A stretch of DNA of 64,000 bases, taken from contig VMRY01000003.1 in the NCBI GenBank assembly GCA_007713595.1, forward strand, positions 248,001 to 312,000, written 5' to 3'. Numbering within the stretch: position 1 is the stretch's first letter; every line of letters starts with the position of its first letter. The position numbers and the translations under genes were made by a program. The DNA is from Sedimenticola thiotaurini. Its GTDB lineage: Bacteria; Pseudomonadota; Gammaproteobacteria; Chromatiales; Chromatiaceae. This document shows, in pieces, positions 9,559 through 17,582 of the stretch. The notes beneath the pieces are model-generated. The model was given only the letters and a program-made list of their open reading frames with translations. It was not told where the DNA came from and did no database searches.

Positions 9559-9936
9559 ATGGCCTCTAATACCATACTGCTATTGGAAGACGATCAGCCC
9601 CTGCGGGAGTACTACAGCCTGAACCTGGAGGCTAACAATTATGAAGTGATACAAGCAGAGAACAGTGAACAGATTATTGAATTGATCGAGAAGCACCAAC
9701 CCGCCCTGATCATAACCGACCTGGTGATGCCCGACCATGACGGCCTGGAAGGCATCTTCAAGCTGATCGGCAAATACCAGATCCCGGTGATGGTGATATC
9801 CGCCTATCCTGAATTTATTCAGCTTTCCAAGCCGGTTGTAGCAGCCACTTATCTGAAACCACTCTCGGCAGAAGAGTTTATCCGTGCCGTTGCTAACCTG
9901 CTAGCACCGCCCACCGCATCAAACACCGTCAGATAG
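9559..9936 (+). CDS. Single-domain response regulator (CheY-like receiver)
   Basis: Phosphorylatable receiver domain with no output domain, 125 aa. The acidic pocket is E10-D11-D12, the phosphoacceptor is Asp54 in LIITDLVMPDHDG, the switch Ser81 lies in VISAYP, and the conserved Lys100 is in YLKPLS. AAAGGA sits 7 bases before the ATG. No histidine kinase is adjacent; the nearest is DctB at 27-28.8 kb. The stop overlaps the end of uvrD by eight bases tail to tail. Its partner and output cannot be told from the sequence. Confidence 0.9.
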   Translation: MASNTILLLEDDQPLREYYSLNLEANNYEVIQAENSEQIIELIEKHQPALIITDLVMPDHDGLEGIFKLIGKYQIPVMVISAYPEFIQLSKPVVAATYLKPLSAEEFIRAVANLLAPPTASNTVR

Positions 9937-12094
9937 GTTGCAGATTGGCATAGGCTACCACCAGCCACTTGGCACCGACCTGCTCAAAATTGACATGTAC
10001 CCGGGCACTGCCTCCCTGGCCTTCGGCATTTAAAACCACCCCTTCGCCAAATTTGGCATGCAGCACCCGTTGTCCCAACTGATAGCCACTTTCATGGCTG
10101 GCAAAGCCGGTTGCTGCCGGGGCATAAGCCGGACGACTGATCTGCGGACGTGAGCGCACCTCGCGCACCAGATCAACGGGAATCTCACGCAGAAAACGTG
10201 ATGGCATGGGGTAGGACTCACTACCATGCAGTCGACGACTCTCTGCATAGGTAAGGTAGAGCTGCTCCATGGCCCGGGTCATTCCGACATAACAGAGTCG
10301 CCGTTCCTCCTCGAGTTTTTCCGGATCATCTGCCGACATACTATGGGGGAACAGCTTCTCTTCTACACCGGCAATGAACACCAGCGGAAACTCCAGCCCC
10401 TTGGCTGAGTGCAGCGTCATCAGCTGGACGCAGTCCTCAAACTGATCGCCCTGGGTATCGCCGGCCTCCAGTGCCGCATGGGCAAGAAAGGCGGACAGCG
10501 GTTCCATCTCATCCTCCTCGGCAGAGAGCTCATAACTGAACTCGCGTGTGGCATTGACCAGCTCCTCCAGGTTTTCCACCCGATCCTGGCCCTTGCCATC
10601 CCGGCTCTTGCGAAAATGGTCTGCCAATCCAGCCGCTGAGATGACCTGATCCGCCATCTCATGTAGCGCCAGCCCCTGGGTACCGACCTGCTGCTCAGCG
10701 ATCAATTCCAGAAAAGCATTAAGGGCGGAAGAGGCACGTTTCGCCATGGCACCACCCTGTATCAATTCATGGGCCGCCTGCCAGAGGGAACAGCCGAAAT
10801 CCCGTGCATGGGCACGTACTGCATCCAGAGTACGGGGGCCAATGCCACGGGGTGGCTGATTGACTGCCCGTTCAAATGACGGATCTTCCTGTGGATTGGC
10901 CATCAAACGGAGATAGGCGAGGGCATCCTTGATCTCTGCACGCTCGAAAAAGCGCAGCCCGCCATACACCCGGTAAGGCAGTTGCGCCTGAATCAGGGCC
11001 TCTTCAAACTGGCGTGACTGGGCATTGGAACGGTAGAGAATGGCGCACTCATCCCGACGATGTCCTTCGCTGGTAAAGTGTCTTATCCGTTCGACCACAA
11101 AGCGTGCCTCATCCACCTCGTTGAAGGCGTTGTAGAGATTGATCGGCTCACCCTCGCTGCCATCGGTCCAGAGCTCCTTGCCCAAGCGTGAGGGGTTGTT
11201 GGCAATCACCGCATTGGCGGCCTTAAGAATTGTCGCCGTAGAGCGGTAATTCTGCTCCAGACGCACTAAAGGGGAGTCATTGAAATGTTTGTTGAAATCC
11301 CGAATATGCTCCACCCGTGCACCGCGCCAACCATAAATCGACTGATCATCATCGCCTACGGCAAACAGGTTATTGCGTTCGCCTGCGAGGAGTCTTAGCC
11401 AGGCATACTGGATGGTGTTGGTATCCTGAAACTCATCCACCAGAATATGCTGAAAACGCTCCCGATAGTGATGCAGAATATCCGCTCGGTCACGCAACAG
11501 CTCATGGGCACGCAGCAGCAGCTCGGCAAAGTCCACCACGCCACCGCGTTCACAGGCCGCCTGGTATTCACTGTAGATACGGATCATGGTGCGCTGATAG
11601 GGATCACCCCCATCATCCATATGCTGCGGCCTGACGCCTTCATCCTTACGACCATTGATGAACCACTGCGCCTGACGGGGCGGCCAGCGGGCCTCATCCA
11701 GATCCATCGCCTTAAGCAGGCGCTTGATCATGCGGAACTGATCATCTGAATCAAGGATCTGAAAAGTCTGCGGCAGATTGGCATCTTTCCAGTGGGCACG
11801 AAGCAGTCGGTGAGCCAGACCATGAAAGGTACCAACCCACATGCCTCCCACCGGATGCCCCAGCAGCACCTCAATACGGCCTTTCATCTCTTTGGCCGCT
11901 TTATTGGTAAAAGTAACTGCCAGGATATTCCAGGGTGCAGCCCCAACCACCTGCAGCAGCCAGGCGATACGGTGCACCAGCACCCGCGTCTTACCGCTGC
12001 CGGCACCCGCTAACACCAGCATGCCACCGGGAGGGGCAGAGACCGCTTCCCGCTGGGCGTCATTCAAGCCTTCAAGTATATGTGATACATCCAT
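9929..12094 (-). CDS. uvrD: DNA helicase II UvrD
   Basis: Superfamily 1A 3'-5' DNA helicase acting in nucleotide excision and mismatch repair, 721 aa (E. coli UvrD is 720). The start MDVSHILEGLNDAQREAV matches E. coli UvrD nearly residue for residue. Walker A is GAGSGKTR near residue 32, motif Ia is TFTNKAAKEM, motif II is ILVDEFQDTN, motif III is GDDDQSIYGWRGA, motif V is TLHSAKGLEF, and motif VI is YVGMTRA. The C-terminal LGQRVLHAKFGEGVVL segment is the Tudor-like domain that contacts RNA polymerase. The ribosome site is weak. The 3' end overlaps the convergent response regulator by eight bases, so no terminator separates them. Confidence 0.97.
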   Translation of the reverse strand: MDVSHILEGLNDAQREAVSAPPGGMLVLAGAGSGKTRVLVHRIAWLLQVVGAAPWNILAVTFTNKAAKEMKGRIEVLLGHPVGGMWVGTFHGLAHRLLRAHWKDANLPQTFQILDSDDQFRMIKRLLKAMDLDEARWPPRQAQWFINGRKDEGVRPQHMDDGGDPYQRTMIRIYSEYQAACERGGVVDFAELLLRAHELLRDRADILHHYRERFQHILVDEFQDTNTIQYAWLRLLAGERNNLFAVGDDDQSIYGWRGARVEHIRDFNKHFNDSPLVRLEQNYRSTATILKAANAVIANNPSRLGKELWTDGSEGEPINLYNAFNEVDEARFVVERIRHFTSEGHRRDECAILYRSNAQSRQFEEALIQAQLPYRVYGGLRFFERAEIKDALAYLRLMANPQEDPSFERAVNQPPRGIGPRTLDAVRAHARDFGCSLWQAAHELIQGGAMAKRASSALNAFLELIAEQQVGTQGLALHEMADQVISAAGLADHFRKSRDGKGQDRVENLEELVNATREFSYELSAEEDEMEPLSAFLAHAALEAGDTQGDQFEDCVQLMTLHSAKGLEFPLVFIAGVEEKLFPHSMSADDPEKLEEERRLCYVGMTRAMEQLYLTYAESRRLHGSESYPMPSRFLREIPVDLVREVRSRPQISRPAYAPAATGFASHESGYQLGQRVLHAKFGEGVVLNAEGQGGSARVHVNFEQVGAKWLVVAYANLQPI

Positions 12095-12185
12095 GGGATT
12101 ATCTTAACAGTGGTTGCGCTGGATCACGACCACCAGCTAACAGATAGTCACTGCAGATAGCGTCATACCCGTTTGATACCCCACT

Positions 12186-13751
12186 TTATGCCGATAGCAT
12201 GATGCCGTAACGCTCACGCAATTTTGGCTTCTCAATCTTGCCTGTCGCATTGCGGGGAACTTCATCGAATAAAATTCGCCGGGGACGTTTATAGCGCGGC
12301 AGTTGCTCTACAAAGAGCGTCACCTCCTGTTCCGTCAGATCACAACCCGGCTTCAGTTGAATAATCGCCGTCACTACCTCACCCAGGCGCTGATCGGGTG
12401 TACCGATCACCGCAACATCCTGAACGTGCCGATGTTCCATCAGGAAATGTTCAACTTCGACGGGTGAGACATTTTCACCGCCGGTGATGATCAGATCCTT
12501 TTTACGATCCACCAGCCAGATAAAACCGTCCTCATCCTCCCTGGCGATGTCCCCGGTGTGCAGCCAGCCATCCCGGATAGTCTCGGCTGTCGCTTCCGGG
12601 TTGTCATGATAGCCCCGCATGACACCAGGACCTTTAACAATCAGCTCACCTAGTTCACCGGTCGGCAGGCGCTGGAGATTCTCATCAACGATAGACGCCT
12701 CCCAGTCAAAACCGGGTTTACCGATGGAACCAATTTTATGGGTATTGCCCAAGCCAAGATGAATACAGCCAGGTCCGGTGCTCTCGGTCAGGCCATAATT
12801 GGTGTCGTACTCATGGTGTGGGAAAAGTTTCCGCCACGCCTTGATCAGGTTCGGTGGTACGGGTTGCGCACCAATATGCATCAGCCGCCACTGATCAAGT
12901 TTGTAGCGGCTAAAGTCGATGTCGCCACTCTCCCATGCAATCAGGATGTCATGTGCCCACGGCACCAGTAACCAGACGATCGTCGCCTGCTCTTCTGATA
13001 TCGCCTCCAGAATCCACTCCGGCCTTGCTCCCTTCAGAAGTACCGCTTTGGCGCCTACCACAAAATTGCCAAACCAGTGCATCTTGGCACCGGTATGGTA
13101 GAGCGGGGGTATGCAGAGAAAGTTATCCTCATGGCTCTGCCTGTGGTGTTGATTTTCCACATAGCAGGCGTGTTCGAGATTTCTGTGGGACAGACTGACA
13201 GCCTTCGGTTGGCCTGTAGTGCCTGAGGTAAAATAAAGTGCTGCTTCATCCATCAGGTCAAACGAGACAGCTGGTAGAGCAGGGGCCATATCACGAACAA
13301 AGTCTGCGTAGGTGATTGCATATTCTGGGCAATCGCTCTCGGGGCCGATATAGATATAGTGCTCTATGGTGCCATCAAGGGCATTTTTTATAGCATTAAC
13401 CCGTTCAACAAACTCCACTCCAAACAGCAGGACTTTGGCCTTCACAATCTCATTACACGTTTGAATGATCTCAGCTTCGAAACGAAAATTGAGGGGTGCG
13501 ACAATGGCCCCTGACCTGATAATGCCAAAATAGCTCGGTAACCACTCGAGGCTATTCATCATCAAATGAAGTACCCTGTCACCCTTGGTCACACCGTGGG
13601 CGAGCAGGGCATTGGCAAAACAGTTGGCTTGGGCATCAAAGGTTCGCCAGCTGATCTCGCGGCGACTATGGGTGAGAGGATCGCGCTCTATCAGGGCAAT
13701 CTCGTCAGCATACATACGTCCATTGCGGGACAAAATTTCGGTAATCAACAT
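12186..13751 (-). CDS. Acyl-CoA synthetase / AMP-dependent ligase
   Basis: Adenylate-forming ligase (AMP-binding family) that activates a carboxylic acid to its CoA ester through an acyl-AMP, 521 aa. The P-loop-like motif YFTSGTTGQPKAVSLSHRN is near residue 175. The A5 motif YGLTESTGPG is near 310, GWLHTGDIAREDEDG is near 390, and the A10 motif PRNATGKIEKPKL with its catalytic lysine is near the C-terminus. It most resembles medium/long-chain fatty-acyl-CoA synthetases, but the chain length cannot be read from the sequence. The ATG at 13751 lacks a clear ribosome site. It is followed, 91 bp on, by uvrD on the same strand. Confidence 0.88.
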   Translation of the reverse strand: MLITEILSRNGRMYADEIALIERDPLTHSRREISWRTFDAQANCFANALLAHGVTKGDRVLHLMMNSLEWLPSYFGIIRSGAIVAPLNFRFEAEIIQTCNEIVKAKVLLFGVEFVERVNAIKNALDGTIEHYIYIGPESDCPEYAITYADFVRDMAPALPAVSFDLMDEAALYFTSGTTGQPKAVSLSHRNLEHACYVENQHHRQSHEDNFLCIPPLYHTGAKMHWFGNFVVGAKAVLLKGARPEWILEAISEEQATIVWLLVPWAHDILIAWESGDIDFSRYKLDQWRLMHIGAQPVPPNLIKAWRKLFPHHEYDTNYGLTESTGPGCIHLGLGNTHKIGSIGKPGFDWEASIVDENLQRLPTGELGELIVKGPGVMRGYHDNPEATAETIRDGWLHTGDIAREDEDGFIWLVDRKKDLIITGGENVSPVEVEHFLMEHRHVQDVAVIGTPDQRLGEVVTAIIQLKPGCDLTEQEVTLFVEQLPRYKRPRRILFDEVPRNATGKIEKPKLRERYGIMLSA

Positions 13752-13922
13752 CGCTGGAACTGGCCCGGGCTTAAAGTCGTCTCACCCTGCCGAAAATCTC
13801 CAACGCAACGCTTCCAGCAAGAAGCAGTCCGAAGAGTATCAGCACAGGTCTTGTGGGATTAATTTATCACATAAGCCAATGCTGATGCGCCTTTTGTACA
13901 ACAAACGGGGATGTTGCCTCAC

Positions 13923-14489
13923 TCAGAGTTCGAATGTTGCAATGGGCCCCAGGGCCGCCTCTATCTCACTGTAGGTAGGCCGTAGTGATTCAGACAGATC
14001 TGCCATCGCACCATAGCAGGTCAGTCGCATCACATTCGGCTGCTGTGAAGAGGTGAGCCAGAGATGATAGAAACTTGCCACTAGCGGCTCCCCGCCATCC
14101 CATGCTGAGAACCCCAGACTCCGCAGACCGATATTCCAACCGGCCAGCTGCAGCGCAGGAATCGAAACAATCTGGCTATTCCCCAACTCAACCCGAACCA
14201 CGACGAACGTATCTGGCCTGACCTGCTGCGGCTCCTGGCTCAGGTCACGCACTTCAAAACTGCAACTGGGAAAGTACTGATCCAGATCGGAATGATCTGT
14301 AACCGCACCGCGCTGAATAAACAGCCGCGTGTGTCCGGGTTTTATAGTTAACGTATCATGCAGAACCAGGCTGCTCCCAACCGGGACCTGATAGAAAGCA
14401 GAATTACGATCTCTAATCGGCTGCTGAACGCAGGCTGCGAGAAGAATTACGGCGATCAACACTACACTTGTTTTCAAAAAAGAACTCAT
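13923..14489 (-). CDS. Predicted lipoprotein of unknown function
   Basis: 188-aa exported protein I do not recognise. The N-terminus carries a type II signal peptide ending in the lipobox LLAAC, with Cys20 as the lipidation site, so it is probably anchored in the outer membrane. The mature part is polar, begins QQPIRDRNSAFYQVPVGSSL, and holds two cysteines (in FPSCSFEV and LTCYG) that could form a disulfide. A GGAGG ribosome site is correctly placed before the ATG at 14489. It diverges from the small exported Lys/Glu-rich protein at 14662 across a 172-bp gap. Confidence 0.75.
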   Translation of the reverse strand: MSSFLKTSVVLIAVILLAACVQQPIRDRNSAFYQVPVGSSLVLHDTLTIKPGHTRLFIQRGAVTDHSDLDQYFPSCSFEVRDLSQEPQQVRPDTFVVVRVELGNSQIVSIPALQLAGWNIGLRSLGFSAWDGGEPLVASFYHLWLTSSQQPNVMRLTCYGAMADLSESLRPTYSEIEAALGPIATFEL

Positions 14490-14661
14490 CCTTCACCTCC
14501 ACAATCCCACTTACCCCATAGACAAATCTAATCTCATTGGGTTTCAACGCCAAACAAAGGTATTGGCATCTGAGCAATATTTGCAATAGTTAACCATCTT
14601 AAATTAATTCTCTGGTTTATACTGATACTTATTGATCTATCACGAAAATGAGGAATACCCG

Positions 14662-14907
14662 ATGAAATCAATGTTAGCAGTAATCTTGAGCACCTTACTT
14701 TTCATTACGGCAGGCAATGCATTAGCCGCCAAGAAAGAAGGTAAAGCCTACGGGGCCGGTGGTGTATCCGAAGAACATATGAGTGAAAGTGCCGCTGAGC
14801 ACCGCAAGGCCTATGCTGGTGAAAAAGAGAAAAAAATGGAAGAAGAGATGGCTGGAGAAAAAGAGAAAAAAGAAAAGAAAGAGAAAAAGACGAAGAAAGA
14901 AAAATAG
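14662..14907 (+). CDS. Small exported Lys/Glu-rich low-complexity protein
   Basis: 81-aa protein of unknown function. The first 23 residues (MKSMLAVILSTLLFITAGNA then LA) form a Sec signal peptide with an ALA cleavage site. The mature part starts AKKEGKAYGAGGVSEEHMSE, and its last 30 residues are almost only Lys, Glu, Gly and Met, with GEKEKK occurring twice, probably helical or disordered. The ATG at 14662 with AGGA upstream is preferred to an in-frame ATG ten codons earlier. It may bind anionic surfaces or metals, but that is only a guess. A long perfect hairpin follows 24 bases after the stop. Confidence 0.65.
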   Translation: MKSMLAVILSTLLFITAGNALAAKKEGKAYGAGGVSEEHMSESAAEHRKAYAGEKEKKMEEEMAGEKEKKEKKEKKTKKEK

Positions 14908-15460
14908 ACAGCACCCCTGCCTCTTGTCAAACCAAGCTGTGGGCTCAGCCCGCAGCTTGGACAGAACCAGTGCCAAGGAATGATGCGAATGCAGATCATC
15001 AACAAGTACGTTGGTACGATCTACTCCTGGCTTTAGAAAGAGTTATTTACAGTGTCTCGCCTTCGAGGGGTTTTTGGAGTCCCTCATCCTAACAGGCTGA
15101 CTAAATATCCATCAAACCTTTCCGCTCATCGCATACAAATATTCAAGTACACGTATAAGGCAAGGTACGGATTTCACCTGCTCCACAGGTGCACCTACCG
15201 TATGAAAATTCTGCGTGTGCATTCAATGCTTCAGTTGATATTTCTGCACACCGGCCAGGACATAAAGAGTGCAGTAGACACGGATCAGTAACGGTGCCAA
15301 CTCGCCCGTCTTAGATTTTAGATCAACGCCCGCCCAACGAAACGACTTACAATCGTCGGCCAACAATTACGCCCATCTCATCGAGCGGGAAAACCCGGAC
15401 GCAGAATAATGAGTGGCAATCGATAACGGAGAGAGGGTGTGACATTATTGCCGTTAAAAC
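14908..15460. other. 553-bp non-coding gap between convergent genes
   Basis: Apart from the hairpin at 14932-14960 I see no convincing gene. A GTG-initiated 79-codon frame at 15052-15291 has no ribosome site and an amino-acid composition unlike a folded protein. A small CACCTG/CAGGTG dyad lies near 15177-15193. No tRNA or terminator with a T-tract is apparent. Confidence 0.5.
14932..14960. repeat. Intergenic hairpin, 13-bp stem
   Basis: The segments 14932-14944 and 14948-14960 pair over 13 bases (one T-G wobble) around a TCA loop. It lies just after the Lys/Glu-rich gene but lacks a following T-tract. It may stabilise the mRNA 3' end or act with Rho. Confidence 0.6.
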
Positions 15461-15790
15461 TTACGTCGCTTTCCAAAGACGGTAGATACGATCAACCTGG
15501 CTCGATAATTCCATCAGGCTAAAACCCCGCACCAGCTCCATGTACATCTGGCCTTCGATATACATTTTTATTACGGGCAAAGTGAATACGCTTTGCTGTC
15601 CACAAATATCCGGACTCTGTTCACAGTCAACATAGGCCAGCGTGATATCGGGGAACTGCTGTGCCATTAAACTTTCGATCTTGGGTTTTATAGTATTACA
15701 AACACCACAATGCTCTCCACCGAACAGGATGAGTGAAGCACCGGTGGATTTAAGATGATCAAACTGGTTGGCAGAGGAGATGGTTTGCAT
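15461..15790 (-). CDS. Thioredoxin-family protein
   Basis: 109-aa thioredoxin-fold protein with no signal peptide, so probably a cytoplasmic thiol-disulfide protein. The redox motif is C-G-V-C in GGEHCGVCNTIKP (canonical thioredoxin is CGPC), and the cis-proline loop is TLPVI near residue 72. Two further cysteines lie in YVDCEQSPDICG. The length and fold match thioredoxin, but the valine in the active site and the extra Cys pair mark it as a divergent paralogue. There is no clear ribosome site at the ATG (15790). The methyltransferase gene lies 73 bp upstream on the same strand. Confidence 0.83.
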   Translation of the reverse strand: MQTISSANQFDHLKSTGASLILFGGEHCGVCNTIKPKIESLMAQQFPDITLAYVDCEQSPDICGQQSVFTLPVIKMYIEGQMYMELVRGFSLMELSSQVDRIYRLWKAT

Positions 15791-15863
15791 GGTGGTGATG
15801 ACTCGTTAGCCTGAGTGAATATTCAGCGAAGATATTACGGTAAATTCACGTGAAACGATCGGG

Positions 15864-16463
15864 TTACATGTCACTCTTATTTTTCTTTCTGAAATTAACC
15901 GTATAATTGAGCTTGCTGCCAAATATATCACTTGCTTCAAAACCATGTGCAGTGACTAGCGATTGAAGCTCCTCAATACTCAGTTTGTCAGGATCACCCG
16001 CCAACTCTGAAATGGACAATACACCATCTTCCTTCAAGATCCTGTTTATTTCATTTAAATAGTTACTTTGGTTATCAACCTCTCCGATAACCGTCACCAT
16101 AAAAATTCTATCGAAATCGTCACTTTCAAGGTCAATACTCACGCCATCCGTTAATTTGTATTCCACATTTGTTATTTTTCTTTTATCAAGTCGTTTCTTT
16201 GAGAAATCTAGCATTTCACATTGAATATCGAGTAAGACGAGCCTACCTCTTTTCAGCTTCTTTGCGACATGTGTACTGAAATACCCCGGCCCCGGGCCTA
16301 TCTCTAAGACTTTATGGTCCTCTTTTAGATCTAATCTTTGAATTAACTTCCTTGGAGAGAGGAAGATGTTCCTGAAAGGAATGAGCAAGGTAAAGGCATA
16401 CTTAGGTGGGAATACACCTTTGCCTGAAAAACTATTTTTGTATTGCTTCTCTTTGGTTATCAT
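15864..16463 (-). CDS. SAM-dependent methyltransferase (class I), AT-rich
   Basis: 199-aa class I methyltransferase. Motif I is VLEIGPGPGYFS near residues 52-63, followed by the acidic LLDIQ end of strand 2. Motif II/III are around FDRIFMVTVIGEV, and post-III is LKEDGVLSISE. The substrate is unknown; the fold resembles UbiE/ArsM-like enzymes. Codon use is visibly more A/T-rich than in neighbours such as glmS (many AAA, ATT and TTT codons). No ribosome site precedes the ATG, and the REP-like palindrome pair lies just upstream. Together this suggests a recently acquired gene. Confidence 0.8.
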   Translation of the reverse strand: MITKEKQYKNSFSGKGVFPPKYAFTLLIPFRNIFLSPRKLIQRLDLKEDHKVLEIGPGPGYFSTHVAKKLKRGRLVLLDIQCEMLDFSKKRLDKRKITNVEYKLTDGVSIDLESDDFDRIFMVTVIGEVDNQSNYLNEINRILKEDGVLSISELAGDPDKLSIEELQSLVTAHGFEASDIFGSKLNYTVNFRKKNKSDM

Positions 16464-16485
16464 TTTTAAATCATATAGCTTAGTA

Positions 16486-16512
16486 AGGTGGGCATGTTTT
16501 TAGTGCCCACGC
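16486..16512 (+). repeat. REP-like palindrome, left copy
   Basis: GTGGGCA (16488-16494) pairs with TGCCCAC (16504-16510) around a T-rich loop and is followed by GC. The GGTGGGCA...TGCCCACGC form is typical of extragenic palindromes common in gammaproteobacteria. An inverted relative lies at 16709-16735. Confidence 0.55.
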
Positions 16513-16708
16513 TGTCATTTACCAAATATCTTGATCGAGCAAATAATATCCCATACCAAACAAAGCAGAGTGACTCCTATCTGGATATTCTTATCGTATT
16601 AGTGATAACTCTCCTACATTACTCAAACCATGGGAAATGTAGTAACTGCCGTTTCGTTAATCGCCCTGGATCTTTTAGTTTATGAATTATTTAATAACCG
16701 TTTGGTAC

Positions 16709-16735
16709 GCGTGGGCGCATAAATCGCACCCTACC
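16709..16735 (-). repeat. REP-like palindrome, right copy (inverted)
   Basis: Read on the minus strand, this segment is GGTAGGGTGCGATTTATGCG followed by CCCACGC, with the same GGGTG...GCCCACGC frame as the left copy. The two copies face each other across about 195 bp of AT-rich sequence with no supportable gene. Confidence 0.5.
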
Positions 16736-16759
16736 TGGCTAATTATAAAGTGTGTACGA

Positions 16760-17356
16760 TTATTTCGGTTCATACATTACTTTCCCATTACAGACCGCCT
16801 TCAGTACATAATCTGGTATTGATCCAGGCTTCGAATATTCACGTTGAATATCATCTACATTTATTGCGCGTGAAGAATTTAACTTCACCCCGCCTACAGG
16901 GCGAGAGTAGTAATTAATATTGCCTATGCCAATCTCATTATGCACGCAATCGATGGTATAAGTTACTTTTTGACTACGGTATTTCTTGCCATCCTTGAGT
17001 GCTTGATCTCGGAAATAAACGCGATAAGCATCAACAATGATCACTTCAACCTCGACAGGTGCCAACAAAGCTACGTACATTCCCTTTCTCGCATGCGTAG
17101 ATGAGGTATCCAGGAACAAAGCACTCGCGATTCCTATGTCTTCATTAAAATGATCTGGTCGCAGAAAAAGCGCGATGATCGGGTCGCGACTGTCATTCGC
17201 TTGGATTACTATAGTACGTTTAAGATCACTCAGAGAGTTCGGTGTCCATGGATCTGTTGTGTTTTTTTGCTCAGCCGCTGCTGCACCGAAACTCGCCATA
17301 CTCATTGATATTGATATTATTATTAATGCCGCAAGCAATGGGGATTTATTTGTCAT
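16760..17356 (-). CDS. Exported protein, possibly surface-adhesin-E-like
   Basis: 198-aa secreted protein. A Sec signal peptide (MTNKSPLLAALIIISISMSM, continuing to GAAAA) ends near residue 30. The ATG at 17356 is chosen over the longer frame to 17479 because GGAG lies 8 bases before it and the signal peptide is then N-terminal. The mature part has a DCVHNEIGIGNINYYSRPVG segment near residues 126-145 and a late VCNGK. One Cys in a strand followed by a tail ending PGSxxxxxxxxVC resembles the surface-adhesin protein E domain, but the match is by eye and weak. Both cysteines could form a disulfide. No function is assigned. Confidence 0.65.
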   Translation of the reverse strand: MTNKSPLLAALIIISISMSMASFGAAAAEQKNTTDPWTPNSLSDLKRTIVIQANDSRDPIIALFLRPDHFNEDIGIASALFLDTSSTHARKGMYVALLAPVEVEVIIVDAYRVYFRDQALKDGKKYRSQKVTYTIDCVHNEIGIGNINYYSRPVGGVKLNSSRAINVDDIQREYSKPGSIPDYVLKAVCNGKVMYEPK

Positions 17357-17523
17357 ATATTTACTCCTCTCTGAAGCTATGGAACCTGAATTTATTGTTA
17401 ATCTCTGATTATGCGGCTTCTTCCCTGCCTTAAGTAAGAAATGCAACAAGCTCGCTCGGTTAAGTAAATTAAGTGACATATTGTTCTATGCCTGATTTGG
17501 TGTAACGCCTGGTAATCGAATGA

Positions 17524-17555
17524 GTGCAGGGGTAGGTACTGATCTACCCCTGCAC
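17524..17555. repeat. Strong hairpin downstream of glmS
   Basis: A 12-bp perfect stem (17524-17535 with 17544-17555) encloses an 8-base loop, 28 bases beyond the glmS stop. There is no T-tract on the minus strand, so it is not a canonical intrinsic terminator. Confidence 0.65.
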
Positions 17556-17582
17556 AATAAACAGATGAACTAATTTGGACGA

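Noticed and set aside
14783-14983. Lys/Arg-rich frame overlapping the exported Lys/Glu-rich gene
   Set aside because: An alternate-frame product of the purine-rich repeat; no start signal.
15052-15291. 79-codon open frame with GTG start
   Set aside because: No ribosome site, no recognisable domain and an implausible composition; probably chance.
15842-15857. parS-like sequence AAATTCACGTGAAACG
   Set aside because: Only 12 of 16 bases match the parS palindrome and the left half is poor; it lies far from the origin in an ordinary promoter gap.
16488-16685. 65-codon open frame between the REP-like palindromes
   Set aside because: It begins within the left palindrome, has no ribosome site and no protein-like conservation.
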